In this document: positions 53,515 through 64,000 of the stretch, piece after piece | Numbering within the stretch: position 1 is the first letter of the stretch | How the letters are laid out: each line of letters starts with the position of its first letter | From: Cycas panzhihuaensis | Lineage: Eukaryota; Cycadophyta | Assembly: GCA_023213395.1 (NCBI GenBank) | Contig: CM041465.1 | Coordinates: 145,273,741-145,337,740, forward strand | Direction of reading: 5' to 3' | DNA: 64,000 nt | Position numbers and translations under genes: made by a program | The notes under the pieces: model-generated | Told to the model about the DNA's origin: nothing | Databases searched by the model: none | Seen by the model: the letters and a program-made list of their open reading frames with translations, nothing else

Positions 53515-53720
53515 CTTATTAGCTAATTTGAGAGAATAATTCATAGATTTCAACTTGGGACTCTCTAACCTTTTCCATGTGGCTTTGGGCAATACATTTA
53601 CTACTACTTTACCATCTACAATTGCATTTGAAAACGTTTCGCTCAAGATGCTAATAGTAATTAAGAAATCTATATCACATTACTGTTAAAACCTTCATGT
53701 CCTAAGCATTAAGTCTTGAC
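53515..53720 (-). pseudogene. Gypsy E protease region, resumed
   Basis: On the minus strand the sequence reads NAIVDGKVVVNVLPKATWKRL and MNYSLKLANK, then continues after Copia C (48373 leftwards) with KLLVKLVG. This is a retropepsin-like segment (usually DxGSxxNxLP), here with Asp-Gly-Lys, and confirms that Copia C split Gypsy E. The upstream part is not recognisable. Confidence 0.6.
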
Positions 53721-54599
53721 CATGTATATCACTTTATACTTGATATGAAGAATTCAAAATTTTGTTTCCCCTAAAGTTGAGAGAGTTCAATACTAAGAAA
53801 AAAACACTTGCAAATTTTTTAATGGAACATTAGTATATGCAAAAAAATTATATTTTGTAGATCTTGTGTTTGAAGAGTAAACATATATGCAAAAAATAAG
53901 TTTGGGGGCTCTTTGTTTTAATGTTGCAGGAGTGTGAAGAAGAAGCAATTTTTTTCTTTGATAACTGCTACTATTGGCAGCTCATTCCAAGTCCCTACAC
54001 AAAGAGAAAAGCCTTGGATTTCTAAGTTGGTTGCTCTATGAAGTGTTGGCACTCTGCTCACACTTATCCTAGCAACCCTATAAAGTTTGCTTTGCAGCTT
54101 AATGTGTGCATTTATCTCCAAAGCTGGCAGATTTTACTCTACTAGTTTCTGTATACTGTGTAGGGTGCTCCCTCTGCATTTATCAAATCACTTCTCAATT
54201 TGGTGGCTTTCTCCTTGCTTGTAACCACTGGTAGCTCCTCCCATGGTTTGATAACCTTCACGCAAGTGAAGTACACCTACTAGACTCCTTCCTTGACTAG
54301 GCACATCTCTCGTGCAGTGGTGACCTCTTCTAAATCGGGTAGTGTCGTAAATCTCTGTGATAATTATGTATCTCCCTTTGTGGCTAAGTCAGTTTTCTCC
54401 TTGCATGGGCATCCTGCACCCTAGTCTTATGACTCTTTTAAGTTGGCGTGGGTTCCTTTGGCACTTATGTAACTCCTACAAACTTTTGTTTGGCTCCCGT
54501 AGAATCCTCCTCCATTGGTGGCTCTCCCGCAGAAGATCCAGCTGACAGGCGATTCTATGACATCCTTGACCAGACGACACTCCCGTAACTAACACTCTC
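53721..54599. other. No gene recognised
   Basis: No retroelement domain, LTR end or RNA gene was recognised. The stretch 54121-54600 is less AT-rich than its surroundings, but its frames are interrupted on both strands. It may be the remnant upstream part of Gypsy E or of Copia L. Confidence 0.35.
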
Positions 54600-55930
54600 A
54601 TCGCTCGCGACCTCTGTAAGCATTCTATCTAGCGTGGAGATCCTCAAGCGTGAGGATAACAATCATCTGCATGCAATAAACATGTCTAATTTGTTAAATT
54701 TGATCATAATACATCTTTGCATATCGTCGCTACTACCCGTAGGCATGCCAAAAATATATCAATATATTTTTAAAGCTATAAAACATTGGATTATACAAGG
54801 TGGAATATACCATGTGTATTCCATTTTTTACTTTTATTTTTAACTTTAGCTTATTTAAGTCACCTTATTTTCTTGTTCATTTCACCTTTGAAACATGCCC
54901 TTTCATCATTTTTTAATATGTTAATCACATTAACATATATTAAAAAAAATTGATAGGACAACTACATCTTTCAAGCATTGATTGTTATTTTTGGAGAAAA
55001 ATTTATTATATAAATAATTCTAGACTCCCTGCGAGGTGATTTAGGTCATTAACTCAAGCCCAAACTTAATTAAATCTCATTCTTTTGAGGACTTTTTTAG
55101 TGTGTTAATCACATTAGCAAGTGTAAAAAATTTTGCATGTCGTTTTAGTGATTAAATCACCTATTTTTAATGATGCTTAAGCTCTTAAAGCAAGAAATTT
55201 AATCATTTGTACTCGTTGGGCTCCCTTCACGGTGACCCAAATCAAGTCAAGCATCGCTTCAAAGCATTAAGGAAACTGCAAATCAATAAAATATTCTTTT
55301 GTTTTTTTGGTGTGTTGGGGTCATTTTTTCGAAGCCAAGTATTTATTGGTTTGTATATTTGCTTCACAAAGTGCCCATTTTTAGCATTAAAATCTCCTAC
55401 TTGGCACTTCAAAATATTTCATTTTGTTGACTTAATCTGGTACATAGTTGCATTTTCTTACTTTTGAGCAACTAAGTTGGATTTTTCATACCACATTGAT
55501 AAAGTTTTTAGTAGCCTAAAAAGGCTCTCAAGGCAAATTTTCAATAAAAATTTCAACCCACTTATAATCAACTTTAAAAATCACAAAATTAAAGTCTTAA
55601 GCTTGGTGAATTCCCTAGGGGACCAACTAACTGTATGATCAGTGCACGACAATTAAGATGTTAAGTGGGAAGGCTTGAAATAGATGTTATCAGCATTGTA
55701 AACGCTTAGGAAAGCACAATATGCTGTGCAGATTAACCCTACTTCAATTGTATTGATTCTAAAAACTTGGCCAACACCGATCCAGTCATCAGGTTGGACA
55801 ACCCACGAGTGAATCCCTCCGTTGCGTCCACCTACTTTTCAGTCTAACATTGAATAATTCGGAATATTGAGTGGAACCTAAGCGACGTAACTAATGTTTC
55901 CAAATTCAATATCAACTACAAATTTTCATC
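54600..55930 (+). mobile_element. Leader of long-LTR Copia L
   Basis: AT-rich untranslated leader before a gag start. A block at 55596-55656 (CTTAAGCTTGG, TTCCCTAGGGGA, GTGCACGACAATTAA) matches 59553-59616 in the leader of B2, about 310-360 bp before each gag ATG. GGCTCCCTTCACGGTGACC at 55220-55238 parallels GGCTCCTTGCGTGGTGACC in the B2 leader near 59081. No 5' LTR was identified, and the left boundary is an estimate. Confidence 0.5.
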
Positions 55931-56412
55931 ATGGAAACACAAATACTTAATGCAAATGCAATCAAATTGACTGGTGTTGAAAACTATTTAACATGGAAGA
56001 AGCAAGCAAAGAATTTATTGATCATGAATGAGTTGTGGGGTTATGTATTAGTCACAATTGCCAAACCTAAACCAACTCCTAATTCGGCAAATCAAAATAA
56101 TCTAATTCCTATTGATCCTGTTGCAACGACTACTTTTAAAACTAAAGATGAAGTTGCACTTGCATTCATTCATTTATTTGTTAATGATAATGTTGATAAA
56201 AACATAGACTCTACAACGACAACCAAATGGGCTTGGAATACAATTGTATCATTGTATGAACAAAGAGATGATGCTAGAATAGTCATGTATAAAGCTAAAT
56301 TATTTAATTTGCATTTTATAATGCCCATGGCGGCCTATCTCTCATCTGTAAAAGCTATCAATAATTAGCTCACAGCTTTTGCAAAGCTAGCTTCAAATGA
56401 AGACCTGATTAT
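55931..56412 (+). pseudogene. Copia L gag, N-terminal part
   Basis: The start ATG at 55931 is supported by alignment with B2 gag (IKLTGVENYLTWKKQAKNLLIMNELWGYV against IKLTGQDNYQEWKRQTQNLLIMNEFRGYV). The frame stays open for 145 codons to a stop at 56366. The match continues to 56412, where Copia B2 begins with TGTTAAAC. The rest of gag is displaced beyond the window. Confidence 0.8.
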
Positions 56413-56957
56413 TGTTAAACCTTATGTTTACATGTTAAGCATATGTACTTTATTTTTCATGTATATTTGTACTTTATGGGGTGACTTATCACTTAAGTGA
56501 TAACATATACACCCACATTCTTTCCTAGTGACATAACATTGTGATTTAAGGTTCAAACTGACCCTTAGCCACTTTTGCTCACTTGAGAGCCCAAAAGGAC
56601 ACATGTCCTACATGCAAAGGATGTAGCTTGGATGTTTGATGCTTGTTAAACATCCAGTACCTTAGGTCTCTTATATAACTCTATTATTGAGACCACTTCT
56701 CATGTCTCTCACATAGAGTGTGAGTTGTATTGTTATGCTACCAGTTTGCTAATCAAATTGATATTCATTTGGAGATTGGACCAATTCCATCTCCTCCATA
56801 TTTTGGTATCATCTTGCTCATGCTCTTTCATGCTTTGGTTTATTGTCTTGCTTGTCTGAGTAGCTTTCATTATTATTATTGATCTTCATCATTCTAGAAC
56901 TAGATTAGAACATCTTTCTAGATCTTGGTTAATGGAGGCTAAATGTCATTTCTAACA
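56413..56957 (+). repeat. 5' LTR of Copia B2
   Basis: 545 bp, TGTTAAAC to TTTCTAACA. It carries the GGTGACTTATCACTTAAGTG block and the CACCCACATTC block shared with the other long-family LTRs. The TATA region is mutated (CTCTATTATTGAGACC against CTATATATTGAGACC in D). Confidence 0.9.
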
Positions 56958-56959
56958 TT

Positions 56960-56971
56960 TGGTATCAGAGC
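56960..56971 (+). other. Primer-binding site of Copia B2
   Basis: TGGTATCAGAGC lies 2 bp after the LTR end, an exact initiator-tRNA-Met match. Confidence 0.95.
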
Positions 56972-59930
56972 AGCAGAAGGGTGTTCTTCTCTGTTCTGAT
57001 TTCTTGCTTTCAAGAAATCTAGTTAGGGTTTACAAACCCTTGGTGACGACCTTCGCACCCCGAAGGCGATCTAAGGCTTGTTTTTCCTATTTTTCAATAA
57101 ATCCAAGCATTTTCAAGCTACTTGCAAGCTCAAGCAGGCTCATTTCAAGATCTGAAAACTTTTTCAGACAGTGTTCAGTGAGTGCAGCAGTCAAACATTA
57201 TTGAAAACAGTGTTCTTCACTAATTTTTCTTTATTAAAAAATTATTTTTTGAAGAATTTCTTATAGATCTCAGGAGTTTACTCTGTTTTTTACTGTAAAT
57301 CAATCATTTGGTTTTCATTTATGGCATGTAACTAATTTGCCACAGTTTTCTAACTGTGTTGGGCAAATCTATTACTATTTTTTTAGTGATTTTATTTTAA
57401 AAACAATGAATTTTTCTCTAGAAAAAAAATAATTTCTGCCAAAGTAAGGCAGATCTCAGGAGTTTGTATGTGTTTATGACTAAAAATTAGTCCTTTAGTC
57501 ACTCCATTTAGTCTGCACTTGAGTTTTCACTGTTCTGGGCCATTTTTCTATTTGCAAGGCAAATTTTCTTAACAAAAATTGCTCATTTCTTTTAAATCTA
57601 GCTGGTTGGCCATTATCTATCACTCATTGCAGGTGTGACAACTGTTAAACAGGATTTTAGAAGCAGTAGTGAAGGGTTTTGTACCCTAGTGAGTCTGTAC
57701 GGGAGCAAACTGACTCCACGGCTGTGCACCCTTGTTGGGACATATTTTGGCACATAGACTTTGAGGAAGACGGAATATAGGCTTGTATTGACCAAAGGAA
57801 TGCAAGTACAGACCGTACAGAGGTACGCACAGTGGAAAAGGGTGGAAAACATGAAATCTAGGTATGTATAACAGATACGTACCTTTTTGGTACGCATTAC
57901 AGGGTGCGTACCATTTTCAATACGCTAGCGGACAGCAAGGTACATATGGACAGATCTGATCCAAAGGCACCCAGAAACGATGACGTCAGCGCAAAATGAT
58001 GTACGTACGAGTGTACGGATCATAAAGGACACCATTAAGGAGACTTAATCATGTGTTAAAGTGAAAGGGTACCTTGGTGACAAAAAGGTATGGTTATGAC
58101 TTTGGGTCATAACCTTTCGCCCAAAAGGCATCAAAGGGACATATTTAATGATGCTTTGAGGATCATTCCAGTAGGTGAGAGCTGAGCATTCCAGACACAT
58201 GATGGTACGATAGCCAGCACATATATCCAAAGGTCTGAGGCGGTGTCTGTGAGATGCATTCTATGATGCATACCTTTTGGGAATGTATATGACAGTATTA
58301 GTGTATACAACTGGAATGTATAGCGAATACATTCTAGCACCTATTGTATAAAGACTTATTGCTTAATAAAGGAAGAGTTACGTGGAAAATATTAATTCTA
58401 TGTGTTCTATGAAGATTGAATGATGGATAATTGCTATTTATTGTACAGTTGTGTGTAAACTGTGATATTATTGTAAGGAATTGTGAACAAATCTGTGATG
58501 ATCTAATGCATGAAGCATGTTGACTGTATCCTAGACTAGACTACCAGTGATTCCTTGACAAGTGTACCAATCTTAGTAGGGAGATACTTAAGTCAACAAC
58601 CCTCCTCAACCACTCATTCGGTCCGTTCTCTCACTGTGGTTCATTAATCTTCGTGAAATTTCATAGAAGATTTTGTATGGACCGTACGACGCTACCTCTA
58701 AATTTTTAGCTAAATCTAAGCTTTCTGCGTGAAGATCCAAGCATTTCATCCTCCATGGGTTGCATGGCTGCTGCAATCCTGTTTTTTTCAAAAAAAAAAT
58801 TATTTTTTGACTTTATAAAGTTAATCTTAGGTTACATGAATTAGTATATTCAAAGAATATTCTTTTTTATATAAACTTTAAGTTATAAAGTTTTACTTTT
58901 AAGTGATTTTAATATCATTTTAATCACTTTCAAGTTATTTCAGCCTTTTTTTACTTTGTTGAGTTCATTTAACACTTAAAAAAAAATGCATATGTGTTAA
59001 TTTGACTCAAATTAAGTGATTCTAAGTCATTTTCATCATTTTAAAAGTGAAAATTCACTTATTTAAAATATTTTTATTAAGGCTCCTTGCGTGGTGACCT
59101 AGTACCCTAGTCAAAGAATGGTCAAAATTCACTTTTTTAATAAAAAATCACTCATTTTTTCTTGGTTGGTTAGGACTATTTAAAGTCCTAACACTTGGTG
59201 CATGTGTCTACATTTGCAAAGTGACTCATTCTCATTTTCAAGTGGTTATTTTTTCATCAAAAAGGAACCCACCTGCTACATCACTTAAGCAAAAAATTTA
59301 TTTTTCACTTAGTTTTTAAAGCACTTTATTCATCCTTTTAAAGTGCCATTGTAAAACACATTTTGTGTTATTTCTTTATGTACTTTGCTTCATTTTTTTG
59401 AAGCCCATTGTAAGCTGATTTATAAAGCATTTTTTTATAAGTACATCTACAAAGTAAAATTAACCTAAAGTCCGCTTAAACATCTTTAAAAATTTACTTT
59501 AAAATCTGGTAGGAGAGGCCCAAAAAAGGTTTAAACCTTGCCTCTAAAATAATCTTAAGTTCGGTGCATTCCCTAGGGGATCAACCGACCATATGGTTAG
59601 TGCACGACAATTAAAGTTTCTTGAGGAAAAAGAGGTTCGAAAAGGGTGTTGTTGGAGGTGTGAATCCTAAGGAAAGTATGTTACGTCCATGCAGATCAAC
59701 CCTACCTGCCTTGTTCTAGATTTAGCTTGGTCAATCGTTGGATCTCCTCTATAGATCAGAATTAGACCAACTCTTTTACCTAGTTCTCCACTCCTCATCA
59801 TTCCATTCAGTTGTTGAATCTTCTAATAAGATCAAAACTGTTAGCTTGTTAGAAGGTGGAAGAAACTTAAGTGATGAAAGCTTAGAGTTTCCAAGTTCAT
59901 TTGCTAGCTTCAAGAGTTTACAACTTCAAC
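56972..59930 (+). other. About 3-kb untranslated leader of Copia B2
   Basis: No long open frame lies between the primer-binding site and gag. The region is AT-rich with many A and T runs. Between 57690 and 58020 there are many GTAC-containing words (GTACGGG, GTACGCA, CGTACC, GTACGTACG). The block 59553-59616 is conserved with the leader of Copia L. Confidence 0.6.
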
Positions 59931-60640
59931 ATGGCTGCTTTAAACATGCTCAATGGATGTACCATAAAATTGACAGGTCAAGATAATTATCAAGAATGGA
60001 AAAGGCAAACTCAAAATCTTTTGATAATGAATGAATTTCGGGGATATGTTTCTGGAAAGATCCCCCAACCTATGCATGTGCACAGTGAGACTGAGGAGAA
60101 TGTCACTATTCATCCAGATCCAATTTATGTTGCTGCTTTGGAATCCAAGAATGAAATTGCCTTGGCCTTTTTGCATATGATTATTGATGTACTTGTTGAT
60201 CAAAATATTGTGTGTGCCAAAACTTGAAAGGAAGCTTGGGACACTTCGTCCTCATTGTATGAAAGGCGAGATGAAGCTCGCAACATGATGGTGAAAGCAA
60301 AACTTTACTCTTTGAAATTTGTAAATCCTATGTCGGCATTTTTTCTTTCATCAAAGAGATTTGTAATGAATTGAATACATTAGGCAAACCATCTTCCAGA
60401 GACGAGCTTGTGACGGCAATCGTGCATGCATTACCGAAAGATTACAATGGATTCATTTCATCCATTACACGAAATGGCTCACTTTCAACTATAACTTTTA
60501 ATCAACTTGAAAGTTTATTACTTCATGAGGAGCAGATCTACCTTAGGGAAGATGATGAGCCATCCACATCAAAAGCATTCATGGCCAAATTAAAGGCCAA
60601 ACAAGGTCCCAAACGTTGATTCACAAAATACTTTGGGAAC
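59931..60640 (+). pseudogene. Copia B2 gag
   Basis: The start ATG at 59931 (MAALNMLNGCTIKLTG) matches Copia L gag. A stop at 60227 after IVCAKT, then frame changes, break the middle. The next open frame (60371-60619) has NTLGKPSSRDELVTAIVHALPKDYN and ITFNQLESLLLHEEQI, typical of the Copia gag C-terminal helices. The zinc knuckle follows in the next segment. Confidence 0.8.
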
Positions 60641-61117
60641 ATGAACATTGGATCATCAAACGCTAATGTCATTTGTCATTATTGTAGCAAGGTTGGTCAC
60701 ATAGCTCCTGAATGCAGAAAGATGCAAGCCAATCTCCAGCAACAGAGACAACAGCAGCCACTTCAGTAGCAATAGAGGCAACAACAGCATCGTCAACACT
60801 TCCAGCAGTAGTAGCACTTTCAACAACAACAACAACAACCCCCTCGACCAAATCGAGGTGCTTATCGAGGAGGTCAAAGAGAAAGGGGGGTTTCAGAGGT
60901 GGCAACCAACACCACTCAAATCATCTTGCAGATGAGGATAAGCTCTTTTGTGCGAGCATGGATCATCGACTCGAGGGCATCTCATCATATGACAAGGAGT
61001 GAAGAACTCCTCTATGACATCAAAGAAGGAAGGGGTCAATCAGTGACCTTGGCAACAATGAGTCCGTTCAGCTCTCAAGCATAGGCAAAATTGCCTCATT
61101 TCATTCTGAAGTGACCC
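60641..61117 (+). pseudogene. Copia B2 zinc knuckle, Gln-rich tract and protease start
   Basis: A complete knuckle CHYCSKVGHIAPEC is encoded at 60671-60712. A CAA/CAG-rich stretch (about 60739-60840) encodes a Gln run interrupted by several TAG codons. The protease active site reads IIDSRASHHM near 60962-60991: Arg (AGG, 60974-60976) replaces the Gly of the DSG motif. At 61118 Gypsy M interrupts. Confidence 0.75.
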
Positions 61118-61581
61118 TGTTATAAGTCTGGCCGACTTCTATACATTTTTATGGCCAGCTTCTATTAACAGTTTTGGCCGCATCTTTCCTCACTCTGGAC
61201 GATTTCTATTAGTCCCAGTTGTTGCGCTTATAAATAGGGACTCTTGGGGGTATTTCAAATCATCATTGTGTGCAAGTTTTTCCTCTCATTTTCGGCCTTG
61301 GGCAGCTACAAATTTTCAGCCTTAGGGATGCATATCTGAGGAGGATTCCTGCCTCAAAGGGCTCGGTGATTTTTACAGGTTGTACTGGTACTCTTTAAAC
61401 TTCTATTTTGTACTTTGTATCAATTTGATCTCAATTTTCAATAATTGTACCTGATTTATACTTCGATCTATACTTTATCTGAATATTTTTATATAAGAAT
61501 TTGCTAGTTGCATCCTATTATCAATGAATTGGCTTCGTTCTATCCCACTTATGTGTCATATTGGGTGAAAGAATCGCTACA
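61118..61581 (+). repeat. 5' LTR of Gypsy M
   Basis: 464 bp, TGTTATAAG to ATCGCTACA. A TTATAAATA box is at 61229-61237. The GCCTCAAAGGG block near 61350 parallels that of Q and N. Confidence 0.9.
61229..61237 (+). promoter_or_regulatory. TATA box in Gypsy M LTR
   Basis: TTATAAATA followed by GGGACTC; Q and N have TATA boxes at corresponding positions. Confidence 0.5.
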
Positions 61582-61583
61582 AG

Positions 61584-61595
61584 TGGTATTAGAGC
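61584..61595 (+). other. Primer-binding site of Gypsy M
   Basis: TGGTATTAGAGC, one transition from the initiator-tRNA-Met site, 2 bp after the LTR. Confidence 0.85.
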
Positions 61596-61683
61596 TTCGT
61601 TCCGAAGCAAGATTTTAAGGAGAATTTTTTTTCACCAGGAGGAAGGAAATTTTGACCCACCCTCCCACCCGTGAAATTCAAAA

Positions 61684-62460
61684 ATGATCGAGACAGAATT
61701 GAGATCAAGGAAAATCAAATCGTCGTATAGAATACCAAGATCCCAAGAGTTTGAGGAACAAATAGCAGAGACCATGACAACAGTCATGCAGGAACTTATA
61801 CAACAGATCAAAAACCTTAATGTAAGGTTAGACAAACAAGAAATGGCCCAATCGAAATAGATCAAAACCAGGATTCAGATCAACATGCAGACCTAGAGAA
61901 CCAAAAAGGTACATTTAAACAGGGATTCGTTTTTCAATGAAGAAACATGAGACCACAGGAAGTCCCAACAAACACAAAGATCGCACTGGAGAAATTTGAC
62001 CCAGAAAGAATGCGAGACATACAAGCATGGCTACTCCAAATGGAAATGTACTTCGTGCTTAACCAGACGCCAGAGACGGAGATGGTTCCCATTGCCTCCC
62101 TACACCTATATGGATGAGCCCTAAACTGGAATTATTGGTGGAAAAAATTGATAGGATCACAGCAACAAGAATGGAGAAACTTCCGAGCAACGATTATCAA
62201 TCAATACAAAGACTAGTGAGCCATGGATTATTTCGGTCAGCTAACAAGATTACAGCAGACCAGATCTGTTTGAGAATATACCAAACAATTCTAGATACTA
62301 CAATGCATGATCACATCAAATATTCCCTAGGAATGCCTCAGGGAAACATACATAAATGGTCTTACAGCACCTATAACATTCTATGTGCTAGTGTAACAAC
62401 ACGGAGCATTGGAAGAAATTATAAAACATGCCAGATGTGTTGAAGTTGAACTCAAAGAAA
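61684..62460 (+). pseudogene. Gypsy M gag
   Basis: The probable start ATG is at 61684 (MIETELRSRKIKSSY). The open frame ends at 61859 after MAQSK. Further capsid sequence matching Q gag (EKFDPERMRDIQAWLLQME, MVPIASLHLYG, WNYWW) is readable in other frames to about 62400, with a TGA in the LYG-ALN motif. Confidence 0.75.
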
Positions 62461-63165
62461 CCATGCCAACTTTTGTGCACAGAACAGAAATGGCACCACC
62501 GCCAATCACAAACTGGAATAGATCAGGGGTCAAATCAGATGCCCCTCTCACAAACAAGAGTACAACGAAAAACCTTGCGTGTGAGGAACACATAAAGAAA
62601 GGTATCTACTTTAAGTATGGAGGAAAATGGGATAGGGAACACCAGTGCCCAGGTACGAAGGTATTCATGTTAAATAACGAAGAACTAGATATACCAGAAC
62701 AAAAGAAAGAAGACGCAATACCAAAGCAGGAAGACGACAATGAACAAACCGAGGCCGAAATGGATGAATTACTGGAAGTCGATATAGAGAATGTTCAAAT
62801 CTCTCTACAGGCCATAACAAGACAAAGCACGACACCTCAAACACTACAATTCGAATAGATGCTGAAAGGAGCCCCAATAGCGGTACTAGTGGATAGTGGG
62901 AGCACCCACAACTTCATCAACAGCACAAAAGCTAGGAATAAAGGTGGAACCATTGAAAACCTTCCAAGTTTCAATTGCTAACGGGAAGATAGCGCTTTGC
63001 GGAGGACTATGTAGAAACATCAACTTGAAAATTGGTGAGTATCCCTTGAATTCCAACATGTTTGCAATGCAAATAGGAGTCACTGACGTAGTCTTAAGGG
63101 TGCAGTGGTTGCAGACCTTAGGGAATATAGTCACCAACTATATAACCAGGGTCATGTGCTTCTAA
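62461..63165 (+). pseudogene. Gypsy M zinc region and protease
   Basis: The frame 62409-62858 has the knuckle remnant YFKYGGKWDREHQC (one Cys replaced by Tyr) and an acidic linker. A stop at 62858 precedes the protease motif VDSGSTHNFI (62890-62920). The frame 62896-63165 continues the protease end (IANGKIALCGGLCRNINLKIGEYP, WLQTLGNIVTNYITRVMCF) and stops. It gives the normal-composition counterpart to the C-free patch of Q. Confidence 0.8.
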
Positions 63166-63222
63166 ATAAACGACATAAAATATATACTACATGGACCCAA
63201 AAATCCACCTACGCAGCTAGCA

Positions 63223-63534
63223 TTGTCTCATAGAATGGTAAAAATTATGCAAAAAAGGGCGCCGACATACATAGTATCATGCCACAAGATCGAAATACAA
63301 GAAATACCAACAGAAACCAAGCACATCTTGGATGACTACAAACAAGTATTTGAAGAACCGAAAGGGTTACCTCCTGCAAGAGAAATTCAGCACGCGATTG
63401 ATTTAATTCCAGGAGTTGCACCAGTGAACATAACGTCGTACAGGCACTCGTACCACATGAGGAAAGAGATTGAGAACATAACGAGGGAATTACTTGCATA
63501 AGACCAGCCATATCCAAAGCAGCATAAGCTCGTT
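63223..63534 (+). pseudogene. Gypsy M pre-RT linker
   Basis: The frame reads KIEIQEIPTETKHILDDYKQVF, EPKGLPPAREIQHAIDLIPG and ITSYRHSYHMRKEIENITRELL, then stops at 63499. A one-base insertion near 63510 restores the frame of the RT fingers downstream. Confidence 0.8.
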
Positions 63535-64000
63535 CACATCCCCAATGGTAATCAACTCCAAGAAAGACAGGACAATCAGGATGTGCGTAGACTACAAAGG
63601 ATTAAACAAATTGATTATAAAGAATAAATATCCTATCCCCAGGATCGACGACTTGTTGGATGAAATACATGGGGCAAAATACTTCTCCAAGATTGACCTC
63701 CGATCCGAATATCATCAGATTCGGATAAAAGAGGAAGATGCCCATAAGACAACTTTCAGAACTCATGAAGGATTATTTGAATTCAAAGTGATGCCTTTCA
63801 GCCTACCCAACACTCCAGCAACATTTCAGGCCACCATGAATTCAACATTCAAGGAATTTTTCAGGAGATTCGTACTAATTTTTTTCAATGACATCCTCAT
63901 CTATAGCAAAACATGGAGCAAACATTTAGAACACCTAAGATTAGTCCTAGAAGTCCTAGCAAAAAGATTATTTTTCGTGAATAAGAAAAAATGCTCGTTT
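63535..64000 (+). pseudogene. Gypsy M reverse transcriptase, partial, FFND catalytic motif
   Basis: The frame is open to the window edge: SPMVINSKKDRTIRMCVDYKGLNKL, PRIDDLLDEIHGAKYFSKIDLRSEYHQI, KVMPFSLPNTPATFQATM, then the catalytic block reads FFNDILIYSKTW. AAT at 63887-63889 encodes Asn where Q and G have Asp (FFDD), so one metal-binding Asp is lost. It ends at KKKCSF at the edge. Confidence 0.85.

Larger units (their letters stand above)
56413..61117 (+). mobile_element. Long-LTR Copia B2, 5' part
   Basis: The element has a complete 5' LTR, primer-binding site, an unusually long leader (about 3 kb), gag and the start of protease. It inserted in gag of Copia L (left flank ATTAT) and is itself cut by Gypsy M at 61117. 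The 3' part lies beyond the window. Confidence 0.85.
61118..64000 (+). mobile_element. Gypsy M, chromovirus, 5' part
   Basis: 5' LTR, primer-binding site, gag, zinc region, protease and RT are present, and the element continues past the window edge. It is the same family as Q, with many stops and frameshifts. It is inserted in the protease of Copia B2 (left flank GACCC at 61113-61117). Confidence 0.9.

Noticed and set aside
53918-54121. Minus-strand 67-codon open frame considered as a host exon
   Set aside because: No convincing splice sites and no recognised family.
54121-54640. Less AT-rich stretch considered as an exon or organelle-derived insert
   Set aside because: Frames are broken on both strands and no protein or organelle gene was recognised.
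1-64000. CRISPR arrays, tRNA or rRNA genes, bacterial-type operons
   Set aside because: None seen; the content is plant retrotransposon DNA with one likely host exon.

Overview
This window is plant nuclear DNA made almost entirely of nested, mostly broken LTR retrotransposons. The evidence is Ty1/Copia and Ty3/Gypsy gag-pol remnants, LTRs that begin TG and end CA, primer-binding sites matching initiator-tRNA-Met (TGGTATCAGAGC and close variants), 5-bp target-site duplications, and one convincing host exon with plant-type splice sites. The density of layered insertions and the lack of nearby exons suggest a large-genome land plant, possibly a gymnosperm. The species cannot be named from the sequence. 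No rRNA, tRNA, CRISPR array, bacterial operon or other cellular system was seen.

Four element groups recur. (1) A short-LTR Copia family (LTR about 216-231 bp): A (514-5378, minus), F (17291-31085, minus, split), H (25714-30911, plus) and C (48374-53514, minus). (2) A long-LTR Copia family (LTR about 545 bp, leader about 3 kb): the LTR at 1-513, B1 (5379-7336), D (11271-15320), L (to 56412) and B2 (from 56413); J (9480-11270) is a related Copia with a different LTR. (3) A chromodomain Gypsy family (chromovirus, LTR about 465-545 bp): N (7337-8301), G (17572-20850), Q (34462-40051) and M (61118-end). (4) Gypsy elements without a visible chromodomain: K (15340-17290 plus 31086-33480) and E (44560-48373 plus 53515-53720).

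The nesting order can be read directly. B1 sits inside N. K was hit by F, F's pol end was hit by G, and F's 5' LTR was hit by H (TSD TATTG). A short Copia-type LTR (34442-40240) was hit by Q (TSD TCACC). E was cut in its protease region by C (TSD CTTAT). L was hit by B2, and B2 was hit by M, which runs off the right edge. Q, H and C are complete from LTR to LTR, but their reading frames carry stops and frameshifts, so none looks autonomous as written.

The only likely host coding sequence is a 198-bp exon at 41149-41346 (minus), tentatively from a SAC9-like phosphoinositide phosphatase gene. The surrounding 40.3-44.5 kb shows no recognisable element or further exon. The oddest signal is a 192-bp stretch inside the Q pol gene (37838-38029) with no C at all on the + strand, although related copies have normal composition there.
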